Part shown: piece by piece, positions 1-9,480 of the stretch
Numbering within the stretch: the stretch's first letter is position 1
Layout of the letters: every line of letters starts with the position of its first letter
From: Hymenoscyphus infarciens
Taxonomy: Eukaryota; Ascomycota; Leotiomycetes; Helotiales; Helotiaceae
DNA length: 13,530 bases
Reading direction: 5' to 3'
Assembly (NCBI GenBank): GCA_001414345.1
Contig: LLCB01000661.1
Location: 1 to 13,530 of the forward strand
Made by a program: the position numbers and the translations under genes
The notes under the pieces: model-generated
Database searches by the model: none
Seen by the model: the letters and a program-made list of their open reading frames with translations, nothing else
Told to the model about the DNA's origin: nothing

Positions 1-365
1 AATAAATACTTAATATAAATATATATATAATTAGATAGCTTATTAGTAGACGGTCTACTAATAAGAAAGAAGAATAAATACTTAATATAAATATATATAT
101 AATTAGATAGAATATTAGTAGACGGTCTACTAATAAGAAAGAAGAATAAATACTTAATATAAATATATATATATAATTAGATAGCTTATTAGTAGACGGT
201 CTACTAATAAGAAAGAAGAATAAATACTTAATATAAATATATATATATAATTAGATAGCTTATTAGTAGACGGTCTACTAATAAGAAAGAAGAATAAATA
301 CTTAATATAAATATATATATAATTAGATAGAATATTAGTAGACGGTCTACTAATAAGAGAAGAAG
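1..365. repeat. Satellite array, homogeneous core (5 units of 72-74 bp)
   Basis: Five head-to-tail units lie at 1-72, 73-144, 145-218, 219-292 and 293-365. Length differences come almost entirely from one or two extra TA steps in an internal AT run. Two variants exist at one dinucleotide just before the palindrome: units 1, 3 and 4 read agatagct, units 2 and 5 read agatagaa. Otherwise the units are nearly identical. The array is cut by the window's left edge, so its true length is unknown. It contains no CpA or TpG, but every unit keeps one CpG at the palindrome centre. Confidence 0.95.
39..65. repeat. 27-base palindrome in satellite unit 1
   Basis: The arms CTTATTAGTAGAC and GTCTACTAATAAG are exact reverse complements of 13 bases each around a single central G. 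The same palindrome recurs once per unit. In units 2 and 5 the outermost pairing is shortened because the left flank reads aata instead of ctta. A long, conserved dyad in otherwise featureless DNA could be a protein-binding site, a cruciform-forming element or a remnant of transposon ends. The sequence does not decide between these. Confidence 0.9.
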
Positions 366-631
366 AATAAATACTTAATATAAATATATTTATATTTAGA
401 TATTATATTAGTAGATAGTCTACTAATAAGATAAGAATAGTAAATAGGTAATATATATATATATAAAGATAGAATATTAGTAGATAGTCTTCTAATTAAC
501 TAAGAGTAGTATTTACTATATATAGCTAGCTTATATATAAATAATCTACTTATAAAGTAATAAGAATAAATTTTAAATATATAGAATTAGTTACTTTAAT
601 TATTTATTAGTAGACTATTTACTAATAAAGT
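366..631. repeat. Satellite array, decayed edge (about 4 units)
   Basis: The array continues with increasing divergence: units at about 366-435, 436-505, 506-565 and 566-631. Unit 6 still aligns along its length. Unit 7 keeps the palindrome with one broken arm (tagatagtcttct). Unit 8 is barely recognisable. Unit 9 regains the aataaat start and a degenerate palindrome (attagtagactatttactaat). In the decayed units the palindrome centre reads TAG, CTT or similar instead of CGG. A homogeneous interior and a degraded border is the usual pattern for a satellite kept uniform by unequal exchange. Confidence 0.8.
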
Positions 632-659
632 AGTAATTATAAGAACTAGATATAACTAG

Positions 660-2400
660 TTAGCTATTCTATAAGTTATCTCCTTATTATAGTAAACTAA
701 CATATATATATAACTTTTAAGACACTTCTATAAAAATATCTAGGCTTAATTCTATTATACTCTCTTATAGTAGAGTTAGTATTACAAATATAATAATACT
801 TCTATATCTCTATTATTAGAAATATTACTTTAAATTATTATAAATAGAGATCTACTAGCTTTTCCCCTCTATTATAACTTGTTAGATTAGCTTATATCTA
901 TAGTCTTATCTATTCTAAACTTATTAAAATAATATTAAATTTGATAGAAGATTAATAAGTTTTTTATAATACTATCCTAGAGTAATTATAGAGCTCGACT
1001 CTTTTTATATATTCTTTTTATATATAATAATACTTAAGTAAAACTTTAAATTTATAAAATAGCTATTAGACTACTTTACTAAGTCTTTACTTAAATCTTA
1101 AAGTATTATTTTAAAGTATTAAACGTTTCTTAGTAATTAATATTATATAAAGTAAATAACCTAAGAACTATATATAAAAGCTGTCTAAACCTTATTAGAA
1201 AGACTAATTATAAAGAAACTAGTAATAATTATAGTAGTATATTATAAAAGTAAACTAAACGAATTCTAGCTTTATACCCCTTCTCTCTCTCTCTAAATAA
1301 GATTACTAAAAGACTTATCTAATAAGTAATATTTATATCTAATCTTTAAGCTTAATCTTAGCTATAATAGCCTTACTACTCTTAGTAATATAGACTCTCT
1401 TAGCTTAATATTACTAGTTATTTCTAAGATAGCTAGTAATTTTTTAGATATTATACTTATAAACAAACTCGTAGCTACGTTTAAGAGTCTTCTTCTAAGC
1501 CTAAATAGGTTAGCTAGATTTCCTAATAAGTATTAGAAGTTTTTACTTATATTAAGGTTATTTATTATACTATTTACCTTTTACTTTTAGAGAGTAAACT
1601 AGTTAGTAATTTAAACTATTAGTTAATACTTTTAATAGTTATAATAAATTACTAACCTTTATAATAGAGTCCTCGTTCTCTTTTAGCTATTTATTATCCT
1701 TCTAGATAGTAGTAATACGTTTATAGTTAGTAACGCTACTTTATTTCTTAGTAAGAGTAGTAGTAATTACCTTAAATTTCTAAATAGTATTACTAATAGT
1801 AGGAGTGTTAGTAATAAACTAGTTATAATTAAGAGTAGCTTATATAGTATTCTTTCTTATATATACTAGGAATAGATTAATAAGAAGGTTAAATTAATAA
1901 CTAGTAGTCTTAGAAGTTATAATATAAATATCCTTACTCTTAGCTATAAAGATTATAGAGTTAATAATTCTTTAGAACTCTTTATTAGAGGTACTACTAT
2001 CTAAGGTGCTTATAGCGTTATTATTAGTAAGAGATATAGCTACTAGAGAAGGTATAATTATAAAGAACCTATCTAATATAAAAGCAGTTAGCTTAAAGAA
2101 AGACTATGTTATAATAAAGGAGTATTACTTACTAGTTCTATATAAATAAGAGTAGAGATGAATAAGAGGGCTATTAGGCTATTATAAGAGGGTATACGTT
2201 ACTAAGTATACTATAGTAGTTAGCTTTAAGAAAAGCAAGGTCTTTATTAGAAGAATTCTTACCTAGTTATTTAATAAACTAAACTACTAGAATAGAGGAT
2301 TTATATAACTAGAAGTTTATAAAAGTATTAGAAGTAGAAGTTAGAAGTTAGATATAGAGGTAAAGTTAAAGTACTAGTATAATTAAGAAGGTGAATAAAA
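660..2400 (-). pseudogene. Decayed long reading frame, unknown protein
   Basis: One minus-strand frame (first codon bases at positions divisible by 3) can be followed for about 580 codons with no frame change, from about 2400 down to about 660, just short of the satellite. TAA/TAG codons sit where Gln or Trp would be expected after RIP. The best part is 2130-1740, with a 39-residue stop-free run that includes FIIIPSLVAISLTNNNAIST. A Lys/Glu/Asn-rich segment follows (about 1700-1640), then an SYLERERRG stretch near 1290. The last part, about 840-720, includes CNTNSTIREYNRIKPRY. No family is recognised. The start is not determinable because ATG codons have been converted. Its 3' end faces the left satellite, mirroring the frame at the right end. 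A shadow frame is possible but unlikely over this length. Confidence 0.5.
1282..1294. repeat. Short TC microsatellite
   Basis: About six and a half TC steps directly after a CCCC run. It stands out as the only pyrimidine dinucleotide tract here with C at alternating positions. TC is not a RIP target, so it would survive. It lies inside the decayed minus-strand frame, where it reads as alternating Glu/Arg codons (ERER). Confidence 0.8.
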
Positions 2401-2641
2401 ATAATTTATTTATATTACTAATAGCTAGTTATCTTATATAGTAAGTGCTTAATTTCTTATATTATTTAATAGCTTATATTTAAACTAAAAGGAATTAGTA
2501 TTATTAAAGTAAAGTTACTATGCTTAATCTCTCTAGGTATTAAGTTATATCCTTATATTAAAATATTAATACTTAGATAAGAATATTCTTAAGTATACCT
2601 TAGCTAAAATAAAGAATACTTATAGTACTAATACTATAAAA

Positions 2642-2880
2642 TACTAATCCTAAGACCTTAAAGATAATTCTAGTAAAGCTAATACTAAATATAAATCTTA
2701 ATACTTTAATAATAAGCCTTTCTTTACTTTTATTATAAATAAGAAACTCTATAGTACTACTATTACTAGTAGATACTTCTTATATAAAATTAGTACTCTT
2801 AAAACTTTAAATACTATTTCTTAAAACCGCTATATAAAAGCTTTACTAATTCGCTACTTATAACTAGACGTATATCTAAG
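2642..2880 (+). pseudogene. Possible 5' piece of the next frame, offset by one base
   Basis: In plus frame 2 about 80 codons look protein-like with few stops, including NNKPFFTFIINKKLYSTTI and the run SRYFLYKISTLKTLNTIS. It overlaps the start of the frame 1 remnant at 2826 and would need a frame change to join it. That could be an indel accumulated after inactivation or a lost intron. It may also be unrelated. No function can be suggested. Confidence 0.3.
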
Positions 2881-3845
2881 ATATTAAAGATAACTTCTAC
2901 TAATAATATATAAGATACTATACCTAGTAGCTAAAAAGATAAGAAGTTAGAGTTCCTCTTAAGTATAAGAGCTATTATAAAGTAGGCTAATTAATTAGGA
3001 TATTTCTTTAATAAAGAACCTCTTATCTAAATATAACTAAGGTACTTTAACTATATTAGCTTATTTCTATTATAGTCTAACTTATTATAACTTACTAAGA
3101 CTTAATAATTCCTTAAGAATACTCTAAGATTTTTACTAGGTTAAGAGCACTAGATAAGCCTAAAATGCTAGTATTCTAGTAAGCTAAAGCCTAATACTTA
3201 TATTAATTATAATAGTAACTAAATAGTAATAAAATATTATATTTTAATATAAAATAAGAGAATTAAAACTATTATAACTTCTAAAACTAAAGGAAATTAA
3301 GCTAGAGAAGCTTAAATATATATATAAGAGGAAATAGCGTATAAAGGAGAGGTAGCTACTTAGCTATTAAGAATAGAAATATATAAAGTATAGAATAGAT
3401 AAGAACTAAAGTATAAGGATATATAAACAATTAATATCTAAGGCCTAGTTCTACTCTTAAGATATAAGTAGAGAATTTAAAGAATAGACAAAGATACTCT
3501 ATAGAAGGAATCTTATATAAGTTAGACTAAAGTACTCTAGTATTATATATTATTAACTAAGTAATATTAAGAGACTTATTATTTAGAAAAGTAGTTAGTT
3601 ATTAAGAATCTAAGACCTAGATAATTAACTTATAAACTTCTAAACTATAAATATACCCTTCTTATATCTCCTCTTCTTATACCTCTTTATACTAGGTCTC
3701 TTTACTCTAGGTCTCCTTACTCTAGGTCTTAGAGCTCTAAGTCTCCTTATTTTAGGTCTTAGAGCTCTAGAGCTCTATTAAGTGTAAAAATAAATCCTAT
3801 CTCTAGTTATTAGAAAGTTGCTTAATATCTATATAAATCTTTTTA
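2826..3845 (+). pseudogene. Decayed frame with Ser/Arg-rich tail, unknown protein
   Basis: Plus frame 1 can be read for about 340 codons. Composition is balanced and protein-like, for example AREA near 3302, then EEIAYKGEVAT, and later INIQGLVLLLRYK (TAA/TAG read as Gln). G is frequent at first codon positions from about 3290 to 3480. The tail is a 15-bp in-phase repeat reading as TRSLYSRSPYSRS-like pentapeptides. This is a low-complexity Ser/Arg/Pro-rich end of the kind common in fungal nucleic-acid-associated proteins, though that link is only a resemblance. No catalytic motif was found. The opposite strand is also fairly open here (minus 3840 to 3270), so the strand call is probable, not certain. 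Start unknown. Confidence 0.48.
3661..3780 (+). repeat. 15-bp minisatellite (about 8 units), in phase with a coding frame
   Basis: Units fall at 3661, 3676, 3691, 3706, 3721, 3736, 3751 and 3766, with consensus close to tctaggtctccttac. The last six are clear; the first two are diverged relatives. A strict 15-base step keeps a five-codon phase. In the plus frame of the surrounding remnant it gives repeats like YSRSP. Two frames on each strand are almost stop-free through it. Confidence 0.85.
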
Positions 3846-4322
3846 ATATATAATATAATATTTCTATTCTATTTAAGCTATAGCTACTTATTTATTAATA
3901 CCTCTTATTTAATTATATTTCTTTTTAAATTAATAAGCTTCTAGTTTTATAATACTTAGCTCTTAGATTAAATATAATTATTAATTTTATTTTAATAGAA
4001 GTAGATAAAATTCTAATTAAGCTAAATAGTAGCTATAGATCCTACTTATAGTCTTTTATAAAGCCTTATTATCTTCTCTAGGTTATTTCTTTATACCTTT
4101 TTAATTATATTATTCTAGTATATATATAAAAGAATTATATACTAAATTTATAATAGGAGGTAATAATAGGCTTTTATATATATATCTACTTAAAAGAACT
4201 TATTAACCTTAAGTTTTTTACTCTAGTAGTTTTATATAATATATTTCTAATCTATAGAGTCTTATATATAGTTTTTTTTAACTTTTATCTTATATATCTA
4301 TATATCTTCTTTAATTACTTTA
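3846..4322. other. AT-rich spacer, one weak minus-strand coding trace
   Basis: Mostly T-rich sequence with long TA and T runs and no clear gene. One weak minus-strand trace at about 4140-3930 reads protein-like for some 70 codons, including REDNKAL and RIYSYYLA. It is too short to call. No repeat or promoter element is convincing. Confidence 0.5.
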
Positions 4323-4872
4323 TTTAATTTAGTATTAGTACTTAGTAAATAGGTCTATATATATATATACTACTAGTATATAATTATACTAGATATAACT
4401 ATTATTAGAATAGGTGGTTTTAAGAGAGGAGAAGATAGTAGGTTAATTATATCTAAAGTAGAAAGAGAAGAGCGATTTCTAGAGTATTTACTTAAGTAGA
4501 AATAGTTATAGTAATTCTATATTAAAGTATATAGAGAGGAATAGTAGACGTACTTAGTATTTAAACTAGTAGATATAAGGAAGATAAAGGTTTAATCTTA
4601 ATTTATTAGTTATAACCTAGGTAGATAAGCGAAATCTATAGTATTTACTTTAACTAGAATAAGGTATAAGGATTACTTAGTAGGCTTTTTATACTAGGTA
4701 GGTAGAAGTAACTATATTACCTTAAATAGGGATTCTTAGGTTAGTCTTATAGGCTTAGTACTACTATTAGTAGTACTTATAAAGTTGTAGTAGAAAGTGG
4801 AGTTTAGTTAAGAGTATAAAAGGGATAGGAGATAGTAATATAGATATTACTACTCTATTTTAAAATATATAA
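4323..4872 (+). pseudogene. Decayed frame in a G-rich patch, unknown protein
   Basis: Plus frame 0 reads about 180 codons with strongly protein-like composition. The clearest stretch, about 4401-4490, includes IRIGGFKRGEDSRL followed by a Glu/Arg-rich segment (KVEREERFLEYLLK). A second stretch near 4620-4720 includes FTLTRIRYKDYLVGF, and a hydrophobic stretch near 4755-4790 reads GLVLLLLVVLIKL. The patch is richer in G on the plus strand than its surroundings, which supports a coding origin and a plus orientation. It ends in a plain AT tract after about 4872. Family unknown. It could be the end of a larger frame whose 5' part is lost in the spacer before 4323. Confidence 0.45.
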
Positions 4873-5869
4873 TTAGGACTTTAGTAACTAGAATAATTCT
4901 AAAATAACTTAATAAACTCTTATTTATTATAAACTATTTTAACTTAACTAGAGTATTAAACTAGTTTTTTATTTATTACTATATTTTCTAATACTCTTAT
5001 ATTATTATAAGTATTAATAATAAAATTATAAGATAATTTTATAAAATATAAATTTATTTTTTAGAAATATTATAAAGTATAATATAAAAACTATAAAAGT
5101 TTTTAACTCTTCTTTATAAATAACTATATTTAAGAATAGAAGAAACTAAAGAGTTTATATATAAGAGTACTTATAAGTAGAAGACCTAACTTCTATATTT
5201 TTAATATTATATACTCTCTTTTTTAAAGAGATAAAGTAAGTAAAACTAGAATATTTTAAAACTTAATTCCTTATAAAGTTAGTATATTTAAAGGTATTAA
5301 CCTTTTTATAATATATATATATAAAGTTCTTAAAAGTTGCTTAAATAGCTAATTTTTATAAAGAAAGTAGACTCTTATCTCTTCTCTACTAGTAAAGAAG
5401 AGATTTATACTAAGAGTAAAAAAGATACTTAGAAATGTAATTTTTAAGATAAATTTAACTAGTAAGTTTAACTTATATTAAAACTATAGAAAATTTTAGA
5501 AAAGCTATATATAAAAATGTTATATATAATAATATATTTTATTTAGATATATAAGAATCTATTAATTTTAAGTAAAGAGAGAAAGAAAAATAGAAAGGTA
5601 AGTAAGATAACTACTCTTAAGACTTTAATTTATAACGTTAGCTTTAAAAAAGAAGAAAAGCTTTTAAAAGAAAGCTAATACTAATAATTTATATTATAGG
5701 TCTAAGAAGAAGTAAACTTTTAAAGATAAGAGTAATAACTAGGTAATTAATATATTTAAAATAACTAACTATATATAATAATAGTATTTGATTTATTTTT
5801 TTATACTTATTTCTAATAATCTATATATTCTTAAAATACTAATATATATACTAAGCTATTATTTTATAG
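4873..5869. other. AT-rich spacer without a recognisable gene
   Basis: About 1 kb of very AT-rich DNA, dominated by T/A runs with few G or C. A Lys-rich plus-strand trace of about 45 codons at roughly 5640-5780 (ANTNNLYYRSKKK) might be the edge of a lost gene, but I would not call it. No inverted repeat, long direct repeat or satellite copy was seen. Confidence 0.5.
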
Positions 5870-6778
5870 ATTTCTCTTAGAATATATAGAATAAGTAATA
5901 TACTAAGTAGTCCTAAGTATACCTCTAATAATAATCTTATTACTTTAATATTATTATAATATTATTACTTCTTATACTCTTACTTCTATTTACTATCTAG
6001 CGCTTTCTAATTTAGATTTCCTAGCATCTTTCTACTCTTAGTAGAGTATCTTAGTATATAATTTAGAGTTATTAGTAGCTCTATTAGTTTAGTTTAAATT
6101 TTAATAGGCTATAGAATTAGCACCTATACTAAGACCTCTTTTAGCTTTCTAAGTTATACCTTACTTACTATTCTAAGTTTTATAAGTAGTACGCCCTCTT
6201 TTAAGCTTATCATTTTAACCCTTATCTAGCTAATTCTTATTCCTTATACTAGTACTAAGACCTCTCTTACTATTCTAAGTTCTACTAGTAATATACTCTT
6301 TATTAGGTTACTTATTATTTTAATTGCTATTAGTACTAATAATAGCTCCTTCTAGTTAATATATAGTTTATAAGTCTTTTCTACCTACTCTACCTTTATT
6401 TTTATACTTATATCTAGTCTATACTCTAAATAACTAAGAACCTTCTTACTAAGACTCTTTAATCTTTTAATTATTATATAACTTAAAGTTTAATTTAAAA
6501 GGAATTAGATTAGAAATATTAATATTTATCTTATTATTAGGTTAAAGGAATTTATTAAAATTAAAATTATACTTAATAAAGAATAGAAAAAGGGTATATA
6601 CTCTTTTATCTTCTTTCTATTATTCTATACTAGGTTTATTACTAAAATTATTATTAATTCTAAAGTTGCTAAGGTTATTATTATCTTTTATATTCTACTA
6701 TTAGTCTTTAAATACCTAAAATAGAGAGTAATAAGTATACTAATAGAGAGTTATATTAGATTTTAAAGAATATTTATA
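5870..6778 (-). pseudogene. Decayed Asn/Gln/Lys-rich frame, unknown protein
   Basis: A minus-strand frame (first codon bases at positions with remainder 1 mod 3) reads about 300 codons. It is rich in Asn, Lys, Ser and Gln (as TAA/TAG), for example INNNFSNKPSIE and later DKG, NDKLKRGRTTYK. A polar low-complexity composition of this kind would suit a disordered linker or a Gag-like protein, but there is no intact CCHC zinc knuckle. It contains an imperfect internal duplication at about 6284-6260 and 6176-6125 (minus-strand aagaggtcttagta and cttagaatagtaag). A second minus frame at 6350-6020 is also rather open, so the frame choice is tentative. It follows the 6745-7860 frame on the same strand and may be the same transcript after a frame change. 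Confidence 0.35.
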
Positions 6779-7860
6779 AGTTATTCTTATTATCTAAGAC
6801 TAAAATATTATATAAAGCCTTAAAGCTGCTTTTATAGATCTTTAAAGATATTATTAATATTAGGAGTAACTTATAGCTTATCCTTTTTAGGCTTCTTATC
6901 CTTATATTTAACCTTATAATCTTTCTATTCCTTAGTCTTAGCCTTAAAGATATAATCTCTATTAGGTATCTTAATAGTAAATTTACTCTTAAGAATTATA
7001 CTAACCTTTTTAAACTTATTAAATAAACGTATATATAGCTAGTCTTAAATTAATTTACTAAACTACTTACTATTAATCCTTATAGTTATTTATAATTTAT
7101 CTAATAGCTCTTATACCTATTTAGTATTAAAGTTATTTAGGTTATTCTTAATCTAGGCTTTTAAAGTAGAGAGTATAAAATAATTTAAAGAATATATAAA
7201 AGTAAAAGTAATATTAGATATAACCTTACTATTATTAAAGTAAGAAGTACTCTACCCTTTTATAAGAGTAAGAATATTAATCTTAGAAATATTATAAAGG
7301 CTTTTATTAGCTAGTAGAAATAGATCGGTTTCTATAATATTATAACATTACTTAGTATTAAGTTACTTATATATAACTTCTATCTACCTCTTAACTTATA
7401 TTTTAATAAGTACTTAGTTACTCTTCTTAATAAACTATATATATACCTTTTATTTAGTTATAGGTTAAAGATATATAATAGGTATTAGGAAATAGAGAAT
7501 AGAAGTACTAGCCTCTTCCTTATACTCTAATTTAATACTACTATTATTAGAGGCTTTGTCTAAGTCGTTTTAGCTCTTATTACTAATTAAGAGCTTACTA
7601 AGTTTTCGTTTTTTATTCTCTATTACCTTATATACCTTTATCTTATTTACCTTTCTTTTTTACTTTTTTACTACTTTAATACCCTTTTCTAAATCTCTAA
7701 TACCTTTTAAACCTTATTATATATCTACTAAGTTGTTTAAGGTTAGACAGATATAATAGTAGATATAGACTTTATAGATCTTAAGCTAGGAAGGTAGGCC
7801 TATTAAGGACTTTTATACTCTTAATAATATAATAAACCTAAAAGAGTATTAGTTAAGAGA
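6745..7860 (-). pseudogene. Decayed frame with basic middle region, unknown protein
   Basis: One minus-strand frame (first codon bases divisible by 3) runs about 370 codons without a frame change. Order from the 5' side: a short hydrophobic/aromatic part (about 7800-7740); a basic, probably helical segment with GIRDLEKGIKVVKK and KRKVNKIKV (about 7710-7630); an acidic Ser/Asn segment with KASNNSSIKLEYKEEAS (about 7560-7510); then a long stretch with relatively few stops containing ETDLFLLANKSLYNISKI (about 7335-7280) and FTIKIPNRDYIFKAKTKE (about 6975-6925), ending Lys-rich. The Lys/Arg-rich helix after a possible core recalls C-terminal tails of fungal pogo-type transposases, but no DDE residues were found, so this is only a suggestion. 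Start unknown. Confidence 0.45.
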
Positions 7861-8613
7861 ATAATATAATAATTCTAAGTCTTACTTATAATAAGAGGTT
7901 ATATATAAATTAGTTTATTTTTATAAATTAAGAGTATAAAGTAATATAATTCTTATAATTACTAACTAGATTATAATATACTAAGTAGTCTTTAAGAATA
8001 TATATACTAAGAAGAGTATATACTTACTTTAATATAGTAGAAGGAACGTTTACTAATAAAGTAATAACTAAATTTAAAGCTTTAAGTTTAATACTAGGTA
8101 ACTTAGAAGATAGTAGTATATAAGTATAACGTTTATATAGCGCCTACTATAAAGTTAACTTAAAGTTTACTCTTAAACTCTTCTAATATCTTATATATAT
8201 CTATACCTCTACTATTATAATTTTATTAATTCTAGAGCGTCTAAGCTATTACTCTTACTTATACTAGTAACCTAGTTAAATTTATAACTGTCTCTACTAT
8301 ATTATAGAGTATATATACTAATCTCTATTCTAGCTAAGCTATTAAGCGTTTAACATAGTATATGGTTATATCTATCTTACTAATACCTAGTTTAAACTAA
8401 TAGCTATAGGCTATTACTAATATTACTAATATAATTATTAATTATTATAAGTAATACTTTAATAAGCTATTATTAGCTTTAAATAATAATCTTATAAGAA
8501 TTTTATAATAAAATAAATTAGGCCTAATTAACTTAAGGAAATAGTATAAATTATAAAACCTTCTAATATAATCTTACTTTACTTTACCTTTAAATACTTT
8601 ATTTATAACTAAT
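7861..8613. other. AT-rich stretch between opposed frames
   Basis: This lies between a minus-strand remnant on the left and a plus-strand remnant on the right, so any original promoters would have been here if the two belong to one element. Minus-strand coding traces exist (about 8095-8015, FKFSYYFISKRSFYYIK), in a different frame from the downstream remnant. I see no terminal repeat, TATA box or satellite copy that can be trusted in such AT-rich DNA. Confidence 0.4.
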
Positions 8614-9480
8614 ATGTCTCTTCTATTATAGGCTAAGCCTCCTAAGACCTCGTCTCTAAGTCTACTTATACTAACTTCTTTAGTCTTACTTTTAAAAAGA
8701 TTACTACTATATAGTGTCCTACTATATCTATCTCTTTATAAAAATAAGTAATAATATACTATAGCTAATATTAGTAGAGATTCTTATATAATATTACTAG
8801 CTTTAATAATATAATAAGACTTTAGCTTTAATTATTTTACTAATAATAATAATCTTAATCTCTTTTTATACTTTAATCTCTTTATAACCTATATACTTAT
8901 ATAAGAACTAGAGTATGTTCTAGTTATAGAAGACATAGATGTTAAAGCTATACTCTCTTTACTATAGTAGATATAAGGATTTATTAAGATAGCTCTTATA
9001 AGGGTTAAATAAGAGTTATAACTTATGAAATTCTCTAAGTTATTTATTAATCTTCTCTTTATAGCTAGGTATAAGTCGATTAAGTTACTTTCTACTTCTA
9101 ATTCTAAATATACTAAAATCTATTATACTAACGTTAAGAGCCTTAGTACTATTAAGGAACTAACTAGTAAGCTTTCTTAATCTCTTATATTATTAATATT
9201 TACTTAAGCTATCTATTATATTAGACTTTATAAAGTTTAAATTACTTATCTTAATTCTTTAGTAGAGTTTATAAGTAGTAAAGTAAAGTAATATACTTAT
9301 CTTAGAAACGAAAAACACTATCTATATTTAATAAAGAAAGTAGAAGAAATTTATTAAAAAGTAGTATAATTTATTATAATAAAGATAATATAATTAATTA
9401 TAAAAAAGATAGTATAATTAACTATAAAAGAGACTATACTATTAACTATATAGAATTACTCTTAAGACTAGCCTTAGCTT
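8614..9480 (+). pseudogene. Decayed frame with octapeptide-repeat tail, unknown protein
   Basis: Plus frame 1 reads about 290 codons from one of the few surviving ATG codons (8614). It is stop-poor at 8614-8760 and again at about 9025-9175, including FINLLFIARYKSIKLLSTS and NVKSLSTIKELTSKLS. A charged segment near 8906-8952 includes ELEYVLVIEDIDVKA. The 24-bp repeat at 9351-9446 lies in its tail. The pattern of a helical region followed by a polar repeat is loosely like Gag proteins of Ty1/Copia elements. No downstream protease, integrase or reverse transcriptase was seen, so I do not assign it. The reading frame through the repeat is uncertain: one frame is entirely open and another is Gln-rich. 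Confidence 0.4.
9351..9446 (+). repeat. 24-bp tandem repeat, 4 units
   Basis: Units are 9351-9374, 9375-9398, 9399-9422 and 9423-9446. The last three are clear (type tataaaaaagatagtataat plus taac); the first is more diverged. The period is eight codons. One frame reads NKDNIIN / KKDSIIN / KRDYTIN joined by Tyr, where Tyr could once have been Cys or His. Another gives Gln-rich octapeptides if TAA/TAG are read as Gln. Exact multiples of three support an origin inside a coding region. Confidence 0.85.

Noticed and set aside
1..631. CRISPR array or bacterial repeat
   Set aside because: The units are full tandem copies with no unique spacers, and the RIP signature is fungal.
1..631. Telomeric repeat
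   Set aside because: No TTAGGG-type or other short G-rich telomere repeat is present; the period is about 72 bp and the sequence is palindromic.
4812..4830. TATA-box-like tataaaaggg, as in a long terminal repeat promoter
   Set aside because: TATA motifs are expected everywhere at this composition, it lies inside a coding remnant, and I found no second copy of the surrounding sequence that would define a terminal repeat pair.
5870..7860. Gag plus pol of an LTR retrotransposon
   Set aside because: Composition is vaguely Gag-like, but no zinc knuckle, protease, reverse transcriptase or integrase motif could be read, and no flanking long terminal repeats were seen.
7680..8160. pogo/Tc1-type DDE transposase core upstream of the basic tail
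   Set aside because: Aspartate spacing and the expected core motifs were not found in any minus-strand frame; only the Lys/Arg-rich tail resembles this family.
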